This document shows, piece after piece, positions 13,517-24,775 of a stretch of 64,000 nt of DNA. How positions within the stretch are numbered: position 1 is the stretch's first letter; each line of letters starts with the position of its first letter. The stretch is from positions 1,597,276 to 1,661,275 of the forward strand of contig JASSKH010000007.1 in the NCBI GenBank assembly GCA_031763025.1, in the 5' to 3' direction. Below the pieces are notes generated by a model. That model was given only the letters and a program-made list of their open reading frames with translations, was not told the DNA's origin and searched no databases. The DNA is from Macrocystis pyrifera. Lineage: Eukaryota > Sar > Phaeophyceae > Laminariales > Laminariaceae. The position numbers and the translations under genes were made by a program.

Positions 13517-13722
13517 TTGTATAAAATTATGAAATACGTACGTCAGCTGTGAGTTCGACTGATTAAATAGTTGATACTCTAACTTTGACAGCTGCGTATT
13601 AATAGTACGTCTCGTCTACCGTATATCCCATTTTTACTGAATTTTACAAGTGTTATGATAAGCCGATCGCGCGTATTCTATGCTTTATTCCTTGTTAAGT
13701 ATATAGGCCAGTGGCTCCCCAC
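13517..13722 (+). repeat. Third copy of the 190-bp repeat
   Basis: Same order of motifs as 9447-9640, ending in the same CCAGTGGCTCCCC block. It is the right-hand bracket of the Helitron-like relic. Confidence 0.8.
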
Positions 13723-14347
13723 TGTTTGTATCACGTCTGTGTTGTCCTAAGAATCGGAGGTGGGGTACACGTCCTAAAAAACCACACCATCTCGTATGAT
13801 ACCATAGGTCAGACGCCTGTTGTTGCTGTTTGTTGCCGTTTGCTAATAAACCGCGTGCTGCATAGGATTGAACAAAAGGCGAGAGAGGCCCATGCTACGG
13901 GGAGGGCGTCGATAAAAAAAGAGAATATCTACAGCAGTAGTACCACATAACAGACGGTAGTATATGAGCGGTATCAACATAGGTTGATGTCCTGCCCTTT
14001 CGCATCTTTGTCTTAAGAGAAACGCCCGAAGTTCTCGTCTCAGCTGCGACCTGATCTGCAAGCGTTGGTCGGCGAGCATGGCTCGAGATGATTGCCGCCT
14101 ACCCTGGGAAAAAAATTACCAGGAGGTATACATTTCGATGGCCTAAGCGCTGACCACCACAAATGGATTACGTAGCGGCTTTTACACCAACGAACAATCA
14201 GAGGGCGCGGCTGGATTGGTTGGTAAGCACGGCAGCAGTAGTACAGCTGCTGCAGTAGTATTGATAGTAGCGAGCGCGATCATACAACCAACTGTTAGTT
14301 ATATGTAGTACATCTATCGTCTTTTCCACTCTCAGACTGAGTCTGTT

Positions 14348-14860
14348 GCGTTTTTTACATTGCATTCCTCTCCCGATGGTTTTCATGGAACGAGCTACGA
14401 CCCACACTTATTCCGCTGCTGTGCAAATAGCATATTACGTATCAACCATATCACTCTAATATTTGATCATTGCTTGCCCACATCCTCACATGCCCTGCCC
14501 CCGCACACTTTTATCCCAGTAGCGACATTTATCACATTCAAAGGCACTTGAATTTGCGATTATTTTTATTTGATTTGATTTTTTGGTCTTCCTCTGTCTC
14601 ACAGTCTGTGACCACGGAATCAGTATCTCTCTACGATAAGGAATCAGGACGGACACTGGGTGTACTGATGAAGCTGGGTAGAAAGGACGATTTAATGTGA
14701 AGACAACAACAACAAAGGTGTTTCCAAGGTCCGACCTCCCAAGTCTGCTCAACAACGCCGAGCCACCCACCCGCAGTCCCGCTAAGGAAAGAACCCAGAA
14801 AATTGACGGCAGCGCATCGAACCTCTGCCAACGCTCCAGGTGATGGAGTCGTCTTGTCAC
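14348..14860 (+). repeat. Duplicated segment, interrupted by a LINE stub
   Basis: Bases 14348-14430 recur in direct orientation at 16218-16300. Bases 14440-14544 and 14718-14850 recur in reverse complement at 16360-16605. The reverse copy lacks the 169-bp LINE stub that separates the two parts here. Confidence 0.8.
14545..14713 (+). mobile_element. LINE 3' stub (169 bp) with target-site duplication AAAGG
   Basis: It matches the 3' end of the LINE at 5346-5515 from CACTTGAATTTGCGA to the AAC tail. It is flanked by AAAGG at 14540-14544 and 14714-14718. The inverted duplicate near 16495 reads straight through (CACATTCGAGGTGTTTCC), which gives the pre-insertion site. Confidence 0.85.
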
Positions 14861-16215
14861 TTTTTGTTGCCTAGTCGGTGAGGTACACGATAAAAAGATG
14901 GTTTCCCTTTTCTTTTGGCTGACACCACGTCCGATGTTTGCACGTTATCGTCCAAAACGAAAGACAATACTTGTGCGTCACATCGTCCTGTATTTTGAAG
15001 CAAGAGAGCGGTTTACCAAATACAGGACTTTCGATCACCCGTAAGAAGGCGCGGCCGTCTCAGCTATCACCACCGCCCGTTGAGACCACCGTGCTTGTGG
15101 ACATTAACAGGTGGATGGAGAGAAGCCGCGTGTGAACTTCGTGGGTTACTTTGCTTCTTCATGCATGCTCGTGGTTTTCATGTCTGCTGATTCCAGCCCC
15201 TTGTCCGTGACAATCTAAATATTTTACAGACTATTTCCACGACATCCAGAGTTGACGATAACACAACTTCGAAATATAAGAAGTCAATACGTCCGTGTCG
15301 CGTAGGTCACCTGTATGATAAAGCGCCAATCGGTCGGCGGCCTGTACCAATGATTGACATTGTGTTTGTCACGGGTTGCCAAATTGTGGAATACCGGTCA
15401 ACAAACACGTAGTTTTGGAGCACCACTGCGAGCACCACAAGTCGCGGGCTATTCCCCTCCTCTATTCATGGCTGTGTGCTGTTTGTATAGGTCGTTCGTA
15501 TTTCTGTTGTCGGTCAGCCAGAACCTCCCAAATGAATGTGGAATCAACACGGGTACACGCATTTGGAAATCAACACGATCGACAGTGTGCACCTCCGCTA
15601 TCTTTGCTGTAAAACAAAAGTCAGTTGCCAGGCCTGAGGTTTGGACTCCTTGGTTGACAATTATGTCTTTTGAGTGATCCAGACGTTCGCAAGTATTCGA
15701 AATTAAGTAAGCCTGTCTTTGATGTAAACGCAAACAATTTTATACATTCAGGCGCTTTCTCAGCTCTGCGTTCTTGGGACCTTGTTCCCAATGTTTTGTT
15801 GTCGAAACGGTCATATCGGTAAGACCGCGTCAGCAGGTGTCAATGTCGCCAGCCAAGCCCATAAATTTGTCCGGCATTTGTTTGCGCGTTTATCGTTGCC
15901 GTTGTATCGCAGTGGTTTGGCAAATAAGAGACAGTATTTATGTTTGTGAGGACTGTTTATGCGGTATAAGAAGAACGGTCCACGATCAGTGCAGATGTGT
16001 TCATGCTTGCATGGGGTTTGAATGTAGCACGCGAATTGAGTCTATGTTGTCTACTCCGCTGGTCCTCAACCTACTCTAACCTGGTTTTGTTGTTGCTGCT
16101 TCATGACGACCGCAGTGACGGTTGTCGATGTCGTCATTCGCGCACGTTTAGTTTTTATAGTTTTGCGCGCGGGTCGTATTTCCGCATATCTCGGAGTTCA
16201 TTTGTTTCAGTCTGT
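14860..16215. other. No recognisable gene
   Basis: Only short frames without family signatures were seen, and no dispersed repeat of this window was identified inside it. Confidence 0.4.
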
Positions 16216-16217
16216 TG

Positions 16218-16605
16218 CGCTTTTAACGTTGTGTTCCTCTACAGATGATTTTCATGGAACGAGCTACGACCCACGTTTATTCCCCTGTGCAGATACAGGA
16301 CGCGGTGTCAAACAAAGAAGGAGGCAAACCGTCTTTTTGATGCCGTAACAAAGTGTAAAAGGCGACTCCATCACCTGGAGCGTTAGAAAGAGGTTCGATG
16401 CGCTGCCGTCAATTTCCTGGGTTCTTTCCTTAGCGGGACTGCGGGTGAGAGACTCGGCGTTGTTGAGCAAACTTGGGAGGTCGGACCTTGGAAACACCTC
16501 GAATGTGACAAATGCCGCGATTGGAATAAAAGTGTGCGGGGGCAGGACATGTGAGGATGTGGGCAAACAATGATCGAAGATTAGAGTGATATGGTTGGTA
16601 CATGA
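16218..16605. repeat. Partner copy of the 14.35-14.86 kb duplication (partly inverted)
   Basis: The first 80 bases are a direct repeat of 14348-14430, including TTTTCATGGAACGAGCTACG. Bases 16360-16605 are the reverse complement of the rest, without the LINE stub. Confidence 0.8.
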
Positions 16606-16614
16606 TGCCGTGGA

Positions 16615-17275
16615 TTTTACCGTGGGAATCGCAATGGTCGTGGTCGTGGTCATCGCCATGGGGGTTGCCGTGGGGATCGCCATGGGGGTTGCCATGGGGA
16701 TCGCCATGGGGGTTGCCGTGGAGATCGCCATGGGAGTTGGCGTGGTCAAAGCCATGGGGATTGCCGTGGGGGTTGCCATGGAGATCGCCGTGGAGGTTGC
16801 CATGGAGATCGCCGTGGGGGTTGCCATGGGGATCGCCGTAGGGGTTGCCGTGGTATGGTGTGGAAGTGGCCCTAGACTACCGTGGGGGGTGCCGGGGGGG
16901 ATGACATGGAATGCGGTACGAGGACGCCGTACCATACCACGGCGTGTGCCGTAGGGGTGGCAGTAGGTGTCGCTATGGTATGCCGTAATGAGTGCCGTGG
17001 GAGGTGGAATGTGCGCGTGTTATGCCATGGGGATTGCCATGAGGGTTAGCGCGGTATGCCATGGACCTTGCCATGGCAGTCGTGCCCTGGTTTGCTGTAC
17101 AGTGGTACATGCCGCGGCACTTCAGGGGGAACCACGGTGTCGCGCGGTATGCCGTGGGTATGCCGTGGTATGCCATGGAGAGCCATGGCCGGCCAAAAAG
17201 TGCCGTGCTGTACCCTAGACACCACCATGGAGTGCCATAGACACAACAATGGCCCATACCACGGCATGCCACGAA
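16615..17275 (+). repeat. GCCATGGGG minisatellite
   Basis: Degenerate 12-18 bp units of the type GGGGTTGCCATGGGGATC run through 16630-16870, and looser GCCGTGGTATGCC-type units continue to 17275. A reading frame through the first part would give Met-Gly-Val-Ala repeats. No start or family context supports a protein. Confidence 0.85.
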
Positions 17276-17795
17276 AAAGGCAAACAATCTGTGTTGTTAC
17301 GGGATCAGGAGATCACCAGGAATCATGATCCAAAGGAATCCACGGGTTCAGTAAGATCCATCATCCATCTTTGTCGGGGCTGTTGTTTTTGTACTTCCTG
17401 CTAATAATTTCTGACGAAGAGTGTCGGTGTTTACGCAAGAAGAAAGAATAGGTGTGGGTTTCCCAAAAGCAGTCATGATGTGTTGCCGCATGACTACTGC
17501 CACTGCTGCCACAAGTCGCTACAGGGTTGCAGCTGCAACAGCATTTAGTCTCGCCACACGGGGATGCTGCAACAGCAACAGGGATTGCGTCACAGGGCTG
17601 TTGCGTTGTTGCCGCAAAAAAAAACGTCACCACATATTAATTACTGTCTGCCAAGGGTTGTCTCAAAGGTTTCATCATTTATAGTGTAGTTACACGCTTC
17701 CTTTTATCAGGTTTTCGGTCCTTTCTTGCCCCTGGGGTATCTAGGGATTGGGTTTAGAAGTGGTGTTACGATACTGCCCTGAATGAGGTTGAAAG

Positions 17796-18621
17796 TAGAG
17801 TTGCACCACGTTCTCAAAATTTGGAACCGGGTACCCGATCGGGTGGGGGGCGTTCCAGCCGGAACCGAAACCGGGTACCCGGGGCTCCGGCGGGTACCCG
17901 AGTACCCGGGTTACCAGACACTGTTTGCTCCCCTTTTAGCCTTTGAATGGGACACGGGTACCCAGGTACCCGAGTACCCGGGTACCCGGTTTACCGTACA
18001 CTATTTGCTCCCCTTTTTGCGTGTGAGCGGTGGCGTGGCGTAGTAAAGTGGACACGGGTACCCGGGTACCCAGGTACCCGGTTTACCATACACTTTTTGC
18101 TCCCCTTTTCGCGTTTGATCGGTGGCGTGGTAAGCGGACACGGGTACCCGGGTTACCGTACACTATTTACGTGGTGGTCGACCTCATTGCCGCAATCACA
18201 CCGGTCTCTCTACGAACAGCAACATCGAATGGTTGGGACTTCTCGTGATTGGTCTATCTTCTGTGGTTCATGGTAAAGAAGGGCCATCTACGCTGTGCTA
18301 GGGGTATCGTGTGCGTTTGTGTACTCGTGTGTAGCGTGTTGTGTGGACGCAGATACTGTAGGGGTATTCTCTATTGCCCGTCTGTAGTCTGCAGGCGCGG
18401 GCGGCGAGAGTCTGGGGGCACACAGCTGCTGCTGCAGTGTATGTATGAATCAAGGTATACCCCAGTCTTGGGGCCTCCGTATAGAACAATTGACGGGTAC
18501 CCGGGTACCCGGGGTACAAATACCCGCGATTCCGTGAGATGGACCGGGACGGTTCCGGTTCCGACCGTTCCGGGTACCCGCCATCGGGTCCCGGTTCTCA
18601 GTCAGGCGGGGTGTAATTCTA
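17796..18621. mobile_element. Non-autonomous hAT-type transposon in the TRIM 5' LTR
   Basis: The 826-bp insertion is flanked by an 8-bp duplication GTTGAAAG (17788-17795 and 18622-18629). Its ends are TAGAGTTGCACC and, in reverse complement, TAGAATTACACC (10 of 12). 8-bp target duplications and TAGNG-type short inverted ends are the signature of the hAT superfamily. Many GGGTACCCG units occur in tandem blocks of about 115 bp on the left and again before the right end, like the subterminal repeats of hAT elements. No transposase is present. The related LTR at 19382 and the copies at 24479 and 25652 provide empty sites. Confidence 0.88.
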
Positions 18622-18963
18622 GTTGAAAGCCCGGTAATTACCAGGGTTCAGGCACTGGGATCGTATTTGTAATACTTGGAAGGCGTATCTTAGGTGGAAA
18701 AACAGGGTTTTCCATAGGGGCCCGAGCTTGGTCTCAGTCTCCGCGTGCACGAAAGGAATTAAACTGCTCTTTTTCTATCTAAAAGCATCAAAGACACGTG
18801 AGTACCAACGAGTACCGACTTGATAGGCAAACCTATCTAGGGATACAAAGTGTCCCGCCTGGTTCATCTTGACAAGTGGCGTCGTCGGCTCAGGACTTTT
18901 AATACTGAAATCCAGCGTGCCGTTTACAGGGGTGGGTGTGGGGTTTTGAAGAACCGCATCTTC

Positions 18964-19294
18964 AGGGAGTGCCCGGTGGCTTGGTAGGTGTTCCACGTGC
19001 CTATCAAGATCAATTTCGTGGGTTCAAGTCTCACCGAGTGCATGCTCGTAGGGACTTTTTCTTGCATAAAAGAGATTGATTAGCGGAAAGCGCGAGAGCG
19101 TGAGTTAGCTACATTCGATGAAAATCGACGAGCGGTGGGAATGCTGAACCCTATGCGCGATAAAAAAATAAAGGCACGTACCGGGGGGGAGAAGGGAAGA
19201 CACCTGTGACCACGGCTTGTCCAGAAGGTCGTCGAGGGTAAAACCTCTTACGAATTAGGCTGGAAAGTGAAGGTGATGAGTAAAAAAAAAAATA
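18964..19294 (+). mobile_element. tRNA-derived SINE (family 2), copy with target duplication
   Basis: The 331-bp element starts AGGGAGTGCCCGGTGGC. It has A-box-like TGGCTTGGTAGG and B-box-like GGGTTCAAGTCTC, a body of about 240 bp and an A-rich end. It is flanked by ATCTTC (18958-18963 and 19295-19300), where the uninterrupted TRIM internal sequence reads CCGCATCTTCGACTCATG in reverse complement at about 26005. Other copies: 49962-50272 (minus strand) and 55495-55838. Confidence 0.87.
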
Positions 19295-19601
19295 ATCTTC
19301 GACTCATGTTCTAGTTCGTGAAATCAGAGTTTCCATGAATTTCCCGCAATTCTGCATATACGGCTCATCAGAGTGGGCTAGTGTTGCGATACTACCTTGA
19401 ATGAGGTTGAAGTCCCGGTAATAACCTGGGCTCAGGCACTGAGATCGTATTTGTAATACTTGGGAGGCGTATCTTAGGTGCAAAACCAGGGTTTTTTCAG
19501 AGGGGCACGAGCTGGGTCTCAGTCTCCGCGTGCATGAAAGGAATAAAGCTGCTCTTCTTCTATCTATAAGCAACCAAGACACGTGAGTACCAACGAGTAC
19601 C

Positions 19602-22600
19602 TGTGAAGTGGAGACCGAGGTAGGATAAGGGTAAGAGACGCAGGTGTATCTGGCTGCTGAGAAGCAGTGCTTCGCTTCTTCTGATTTAGATATTTATTGA
19701 TGGCGAGAGCTGAGGGGGTGCTCTGGTAGAGAAGTGAGAGGTAGGGGAGGAGGGACTCGACACCCAGATATACTCGTCCTACCCCACGCCAAAAGCTCTC
19801 ATAATTTCCACTCATCTGATGTACTCCTATGTAACTTTCCTATGGCTACCGATCTTTCTTTGCTAATATAAGAACTTCTCACTGTGGTCCTACCTCCGTT
19901 AAGGAACATTATTCTCGTCTAACGGGCTACCCGCCCTAAAGAGCATTCCTACAAGAACGTTACTCTCGACTAACGGCATATCCACCGGGTGAATCCATTC
20001 TTTGGGTTATTCTCGTATTCGTGAGACTACAACTGCCGACTATATTATCTATATCTACAGCACATGAGTACCATACCTCATTAGCCCACCCTGAATTGCC
20101 GTATATGCAGACCACAAGATGGTGGAGGGATGATAACAAAGATCATCCCAAACGACCAGGAAAAGGTGGTCGAAGATGCGGCTATTCGAAACAAAAGAAA
20201 TGAGGCTATAGATTTTCCCACGCCTCGTAATAAGACCCAAAGACAATGGAAATAATGGCCGTTGTTTGTATCCTATAGGCTGTGGGAGTGGGGCAAAAGT
20301 AGCAGAAATCAGATCAATTTCGGCAAGATGCGCCCCGTTTTTGTAGTAAAGGCGCAGCAAGAAGTGCATCATGCAGCTTGTTCTGTAGGGTAGAAGCAGC
20401 GCAAGGATGGTCCAATCTGAAGAGGGGTGCAGAGTTTTAAGCTGGTCCCAGAGAGCTACGTATAACCATATAAAATTCGCCCGCAGATATATTCCCAGAG
20501 AGCTGCGTGCAACCATAAAAGATTCGTCTGCGAATATTTGCGTTCCTATACGATGGATGCGTTACTCTATCTATACGATGGATGCGCTACTGTTACAGCG
20601 GGTGGCGCCAGGGAGGGAGGTTCATAGCGCTGTGACTGTCGTGACCAGCGCTATGGGGAGGATAATACGGCGCGAGACCACTGTCCTGATCAGGGTCACG
20701 CGTCGGGCCTATTCGATAGGCAGAGGGCAAGCTTTGGTAAGCATCCTCTGGGCGGATCTTATAGGGGCAGGGAGGATCCCCGGTGTGGGAACGCCTTCGG
20801 TCTCGGGTACAGAGCCAGTAACGAGGTTCCGGGACCACCCGGTGTCTACAAAACGCCACCAAGAGTTAAGAAAGAAAGTCAAAGCCAAGTGATCTGTGAT
20901 ACCTGTCCTATCGACCCCCAGCCCCTCGGGCCCTGCCTTGCCCGTCATGCCCGTCATCGTGTCTGTGGTGCTACATTGAGTGTTCACGCTGACTGCTTGC
21001 ATTTACCGCATTGCATCGATCCACGTTCTGCGTGACCCGATCATTCCTGCTTGAAGGCACTTCCTCGAACTCCCAAACAACAGGTGAGCCGGCCTCAGAG
21101 ATCTAACGAGCGCAAGTCCTTTTTAGGGTCTGAGAGCTGTACCCTGCTGTAACACTACTCCATCTATACGATGAATGTGCTTCTCCATCACATCGAGCCG
21201 GCCGACCTCCTCGGAACCTCCTGCTCCCGACTGGTACAGGTACCACTTACCACCCTTGGACACCCTTCCTTGGCCCTTCCCCGCCCCCATAGAAGCACTG
21301 CTTCCCAGCTGCCAGATACACCTGCGTCCCTTACCTTTACCCTACCTCGGTCTCCACTTCACATCTGACGTCGTCGCATTCAACGAATGTTCTGGCCAAG
21401 CTTGGGACTGCAGCGCTTCTTCTAGATCTTCTCACGGTCATGTGAGCCATCCCTATCCGGGAGGCATCTGGTTTTGAAGTCAACATTTTATTTTGTTCTG
21501 TTCCCTGTTTCTCGTTTTCTTTTGTTTTTCTTGCTCTCTCTTTTCTTTCTTTTTTATTTTCCGAAACCTGCGTTCCCGAGTGCGTCTATAGTGTAGAGCG
21601 CGACAAACTGCCTAGTGGCATAAGCAGACGCTCCTCCCCTCTTAGTATAGATGAGTAGACGCTTCTCCTCTCTTACCAGGCACCGTCAAATCGCACGTAC
21701 AAGTACGTACAAGCTCTCTTTGTTGTTCTCTTAGTAAGTACCTGGTATATAAATACTGGTGATATTAGCAGTATGATCGAGGTTTGTTTTTTCCGCTCCC
21801 TATACCCCGTCTCCGCCCGTGGAATGACGAGATCGATGACCTCCACGATACGTGACGCCACGTGGGTGACTGCACCTGGAGGCCCCCGAATGACCCAAAT
21901 GACTTCGTGCTCTTCGCACAAACCAAGGATCGTTTTCTTTTGAACCCCTTCGCCTCGATATGCCCGTCCTTTCACAGGCAATGCACGTAGTAAGTAGATG
22001 AAACTGCTCACTCATCCTCGCCCCCAGACATTTTGTCTGCACCTTCCGGTTTTACCAGTGTTGTGTGGGATTTGACCCTTACCACGACTACACAGAACCT
22101 GCTGCCGTACTGACAGGACACACGCAGCAGTTCCGACATTTTATACCGATATGCAGTATGTAGGAACAGTGGTGTGGCTAACCACGCCATCAATGTTATA
22201 GACATACGTAAGCAGCGTACAAACGGCTCGACTATAATTGCGAATTGTATCCGCTGGTATCCGTAGTGTTTGGGTCTTATCACGAGGTGTGGGGGAATCT
22301 ATAGCCTCATTTCTTTTGTTTCGAATAGCCGCATCTTCGACCACCTTTTCCTGGTCGTTTGGGATGATCTTTGTCATCATCCCTCTTTCATCTTGTGGTA
22401 TGCATATTCGATAATTCAGGGTGGGCTAATGTGATATGAGTAAAGTACTCATGGGCTATAGATGTAGGTAATATACTCGGCAATTGTAGTCTCACGAATA
22501 CGAGAATAATCCAAAGAATGGATTAACCCGGCGGATATTCCGTTAGTCGAGAGTAACGTTCTTGTAGGAGTGTTCTCTAGGGCAGGTACCCCGTTAGACG

Positions 22601-22914
22601 AGAATAATGTTCCTTAACGGAGGTAGAACCACAGTGATAAGTTCTTATATTAGCAAAGAAAGATCGGTACCCATAGGAAAGTTCTGTAGAAGTACCTCAG
22701 ATAAGTGGAAATTAGGAGAGCTTGTGGCGTGGGGTGGGACGAGTATATCTGGGTGTCGAGTCCCTCCTCCCCTACCTCTCACTTCTCTATCAGAGCACCT
22801 CCTCAGCTCTCGCCATCAGTAAAGATCTAAATCAGAAGAAGCGAAGCACTGCTTCCCAGCTGCCAGATACACCTGCGTCTCTTACCCTTTCCCTACCTCG
22901 GTCTCTACATCATA
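19602..22914. mobile_element. Palindromic LTR insertion: inverted LTR pair in the TRIM 3' LTR
   Basis: Bases 19602-20245 and 22270-22914 are inverted repeats of about 640 bp. Each arm is an LTR (19602-20080 minus, 22430-22914 plus) joined on its inner side to CAGGGTGGGCTAA, the same purine-rich block that precedes the TRIM 3' LTR. Both outer ends are therefore U5 ends. The insertion is flanked by TACC (19598-19601 and 22915-22918), while the intact TRIM LTR reads GAGTACCGACTT. A third, truncated LTR end (about 21285-21364, plus) is followed by TGACGTCGTCGCATTC, which resembles the TRIM primer-binding site. No pol-like frame was found inside. Confidence 0.75.
20246..21284. other. Unique middle of the palindromic insertion
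   Basis: A 161-residue frame (20407-20892, plus) has no recognisable motif. I see no gag, protease, RT or integrase signature. It could be non-coding filler of a non-autonomous element. Confidence 0.4.
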
Positions 22915-22999
22915 TACCAACTTAATAGGCAAACCTGTCCAGGGATATAAAGTGTCCCGCCTGCTTGATCTTAACAGTGGCATGAGGGGGGGAGCCCAA

Positions 23000-23880
23000 A
23001 GCAGTCATCCCCTTCATCCGCCGGGTAATACTTTGAAATTTACACGAGATACATACACTCCATAAGGGCCCATCTTATCGAGGACTTCTTTTTTTTTATT
23101 TGATTTTATTTATTCTAATTTAATTTGCATCCGATTGGCCGAAGAGTGAATCACCAAGCAGGCATCCCCAAGGCAAATAAAAAAAAATCTATTTCAGTGA
23201 AAGACCTTTTGGGACTTCTGTCGTGTTATTTTTTTAATTTAAATTTGGAACTTGAGGGTTGATCTGCCCTGATGTAGCATGTTCATGGTGGGTCAACCCC
23301 TCCGATGGAGTCTGGGGTGATTCTTGACCGCTTCGGTGACCACGACCTAGGCGATAAAACGCGAACCTCAACGAGAGGCGACCGGAGCAATAGCCACGCC
23401 CATGCCCACAGACCATAGCACATCGTACCCCGGCGGTGGCGCCTAAAGCAAAAACATGGCGGCCGCAAGCCCAATTTTTCGGCCTGTTCGATCGATCAAC
23501 CATCACTAAAACCGAGCAAACAAGTTAAAAAACAGAGGATACGCTCGAGACCTCGATAACTGCATCACCGTTGCTGTTCCGCGCGTGGCGCTTGAGGGCT
23601 CCATTCGCCCACCCCCAAGACACCCTGAGAGTGATAGCTTCCTATCCTGCGCCACCAAAAAGAAAAAGAGGCTGGCGGCGGCGCGCACGCGACAACGCAA
23701 GCCTTCGCTCTCGTCTACGCTCGTCGCTGTTTGTCACTTGGGCGTTGTGTGACGTGGTGCGTTTTTCCAAGTTGTTCCGATTTCTTTCTTGTTTGACAAT
23801 TAATACGCCGTTCCCCAATAGGACACAAACATGTTTTTTTGCGAAATCGAATTAAAATTCATCGAAATCGAAATTTTATT
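23000..23880. other. No recognisable gene; possible flank of another LTR element
   Basis: Short frames only. The stretch ends at TTGCAGTAGCCCACCCTGA (about 23906), the reverse complement of the purine-rich block joined to an LTR end, as in the other LTR elements here. Confidence 0.35.
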
Positions 23881-23889
23881 TCCAAATTA

Positions 23890-24130
23890 CGAAAGTTGTG
23901 CCCTTGCAGTAGCCCACCCTGAACAATCGTAGAAGATGCAGATCACATGACTATCCACAGGATAGAAAGTTCAACTTCCGGTATCGGAGAGGGGATCGAA
24001 GATGCGGGTACAATACTCGTATTCGAAACAAGAAATTGGTTACTACTATAGTTTATGCTGCCGTAAATGCTGTAGATCTACCCCACACCCCATAATGGAT
24101 CCAAGACGCATCTTGCAGGAGTTAAGCCCT
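23890..24130 (-). repeat. Diverged 3' internal region of an LTR element
   Basis: It resembles the inner arms of the palindromic insertion: TAGCCCACCCTGA, then ATGCAGATCACA, GAAGATGCGG and TATTCGAAACAAGAAAT in the same order as 20080-20215. No complete LTR was delimited. Confidence 0.5.
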
Positions 24131-24478
24131 TATTATTAACGGAAAGGGAAAGCTGTACTGAATATGCCCGCAACACAGGTCAATGACAAGCGGACTCAGA
24201 AAGGTAAAGGACTGAGAAATTTGTCACGGGTAGGTGTCGACGGTTTCCTCTGGGTACGACGCGCAGATTGATTGCAATGAGCGTTCATGGATATCGCGTA
24301 GCAGCGATGATGGCAGCAAAACAGACCGGGCACACCAATGACAGATCGTTTGAACATATCATTGTCTAGCCAGACACCTCTGCAACTACGAACCACGTTA
24401 ATGCATTACTGCAGCCTTGTTGATGTTGGACTGTTGGCCTTCGTGACTAGTGCTCTGTTGGCCTAAATGACGCGGGGA

Positions 24479-24775
24479 TGTTAAGGTCAAGGTCGGGACA
24501 ATTTGTATCCCTCGACAGGTTGGCCTATTAAGCAAACCCCTGGTTTTCCATCTAACATACGCCTCCCAAGTACTACAGATACGATCCCAATACCTGAACC
24601 CAGGTAATTACCGGGCTTTCAGCCTCATTCAAGGCAGTATCATAGCTCTAGTCCACTCTGATGAGCCGTACATGCAGAAATATGGAAAGATGATGGAAAC
24701 CCCGATTCCACGGACTAGAACATGAGTCGAAGATGCGGCTCCTCAACACCCACTCCCACACCTCTGAACGGCAAA
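24479..24775 (-). mobile_element. TRIM relic: internally deleted 3' LTR plus internal region
   Basis: TGTTAAGGTCAAGG to CATAGCT (about 24646) is the TRIM LTR with its middle missing (about 110 bp, including the polyadenylation signal). The conserved CTAGTCCACTCTGATGAGCC and GAAGATGCGGCTCCTC internal sequence follows, to about 24775. Confidence 0.7.

Larger units (their letters stand above)
17764..22976 (+). mobile_element. Miniature LTR retrotransposon (TRIM) with three nested insertions
   Basis: The 5' LTR is 17764-18874 and the 3' LTR is 19382-22976. After removing insertions each is 277-278 bp, begins TGTT and ends ACA, and carries AATAAA (19542-19547 in the 3' LTR). The 5' LTR is followed, after AG, by TGGCGTCGTCGGCTCAGGAC, the expected place and 5'-TGG start of a tRNA primer-binding site. 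The 3' LTR is preceded by the purine-rich CAGAGTGGGCTAG. The internal part is only about 170 bp once the SINE is removed. GTGG flanks the whole element (17760-17763 and 22977-22980). Insertions: hAT-type element (17796-18621), SINE (18964-19294), palindromic LTR insertion (19602-22914). Confidence 0.82.

Noticed and set aside
16264-16954. Open frames on both strands of more than 120 residues
   Set aside because: They come from the GCCATGGGG minisatellite and the inverted duplication. No start context or family motif.
20407-20892. 161-residue gene inside the palindromic insertion
   Set aside because: No recognisable domain and the overlapping frames are also open. Kept only as part of the insertion.
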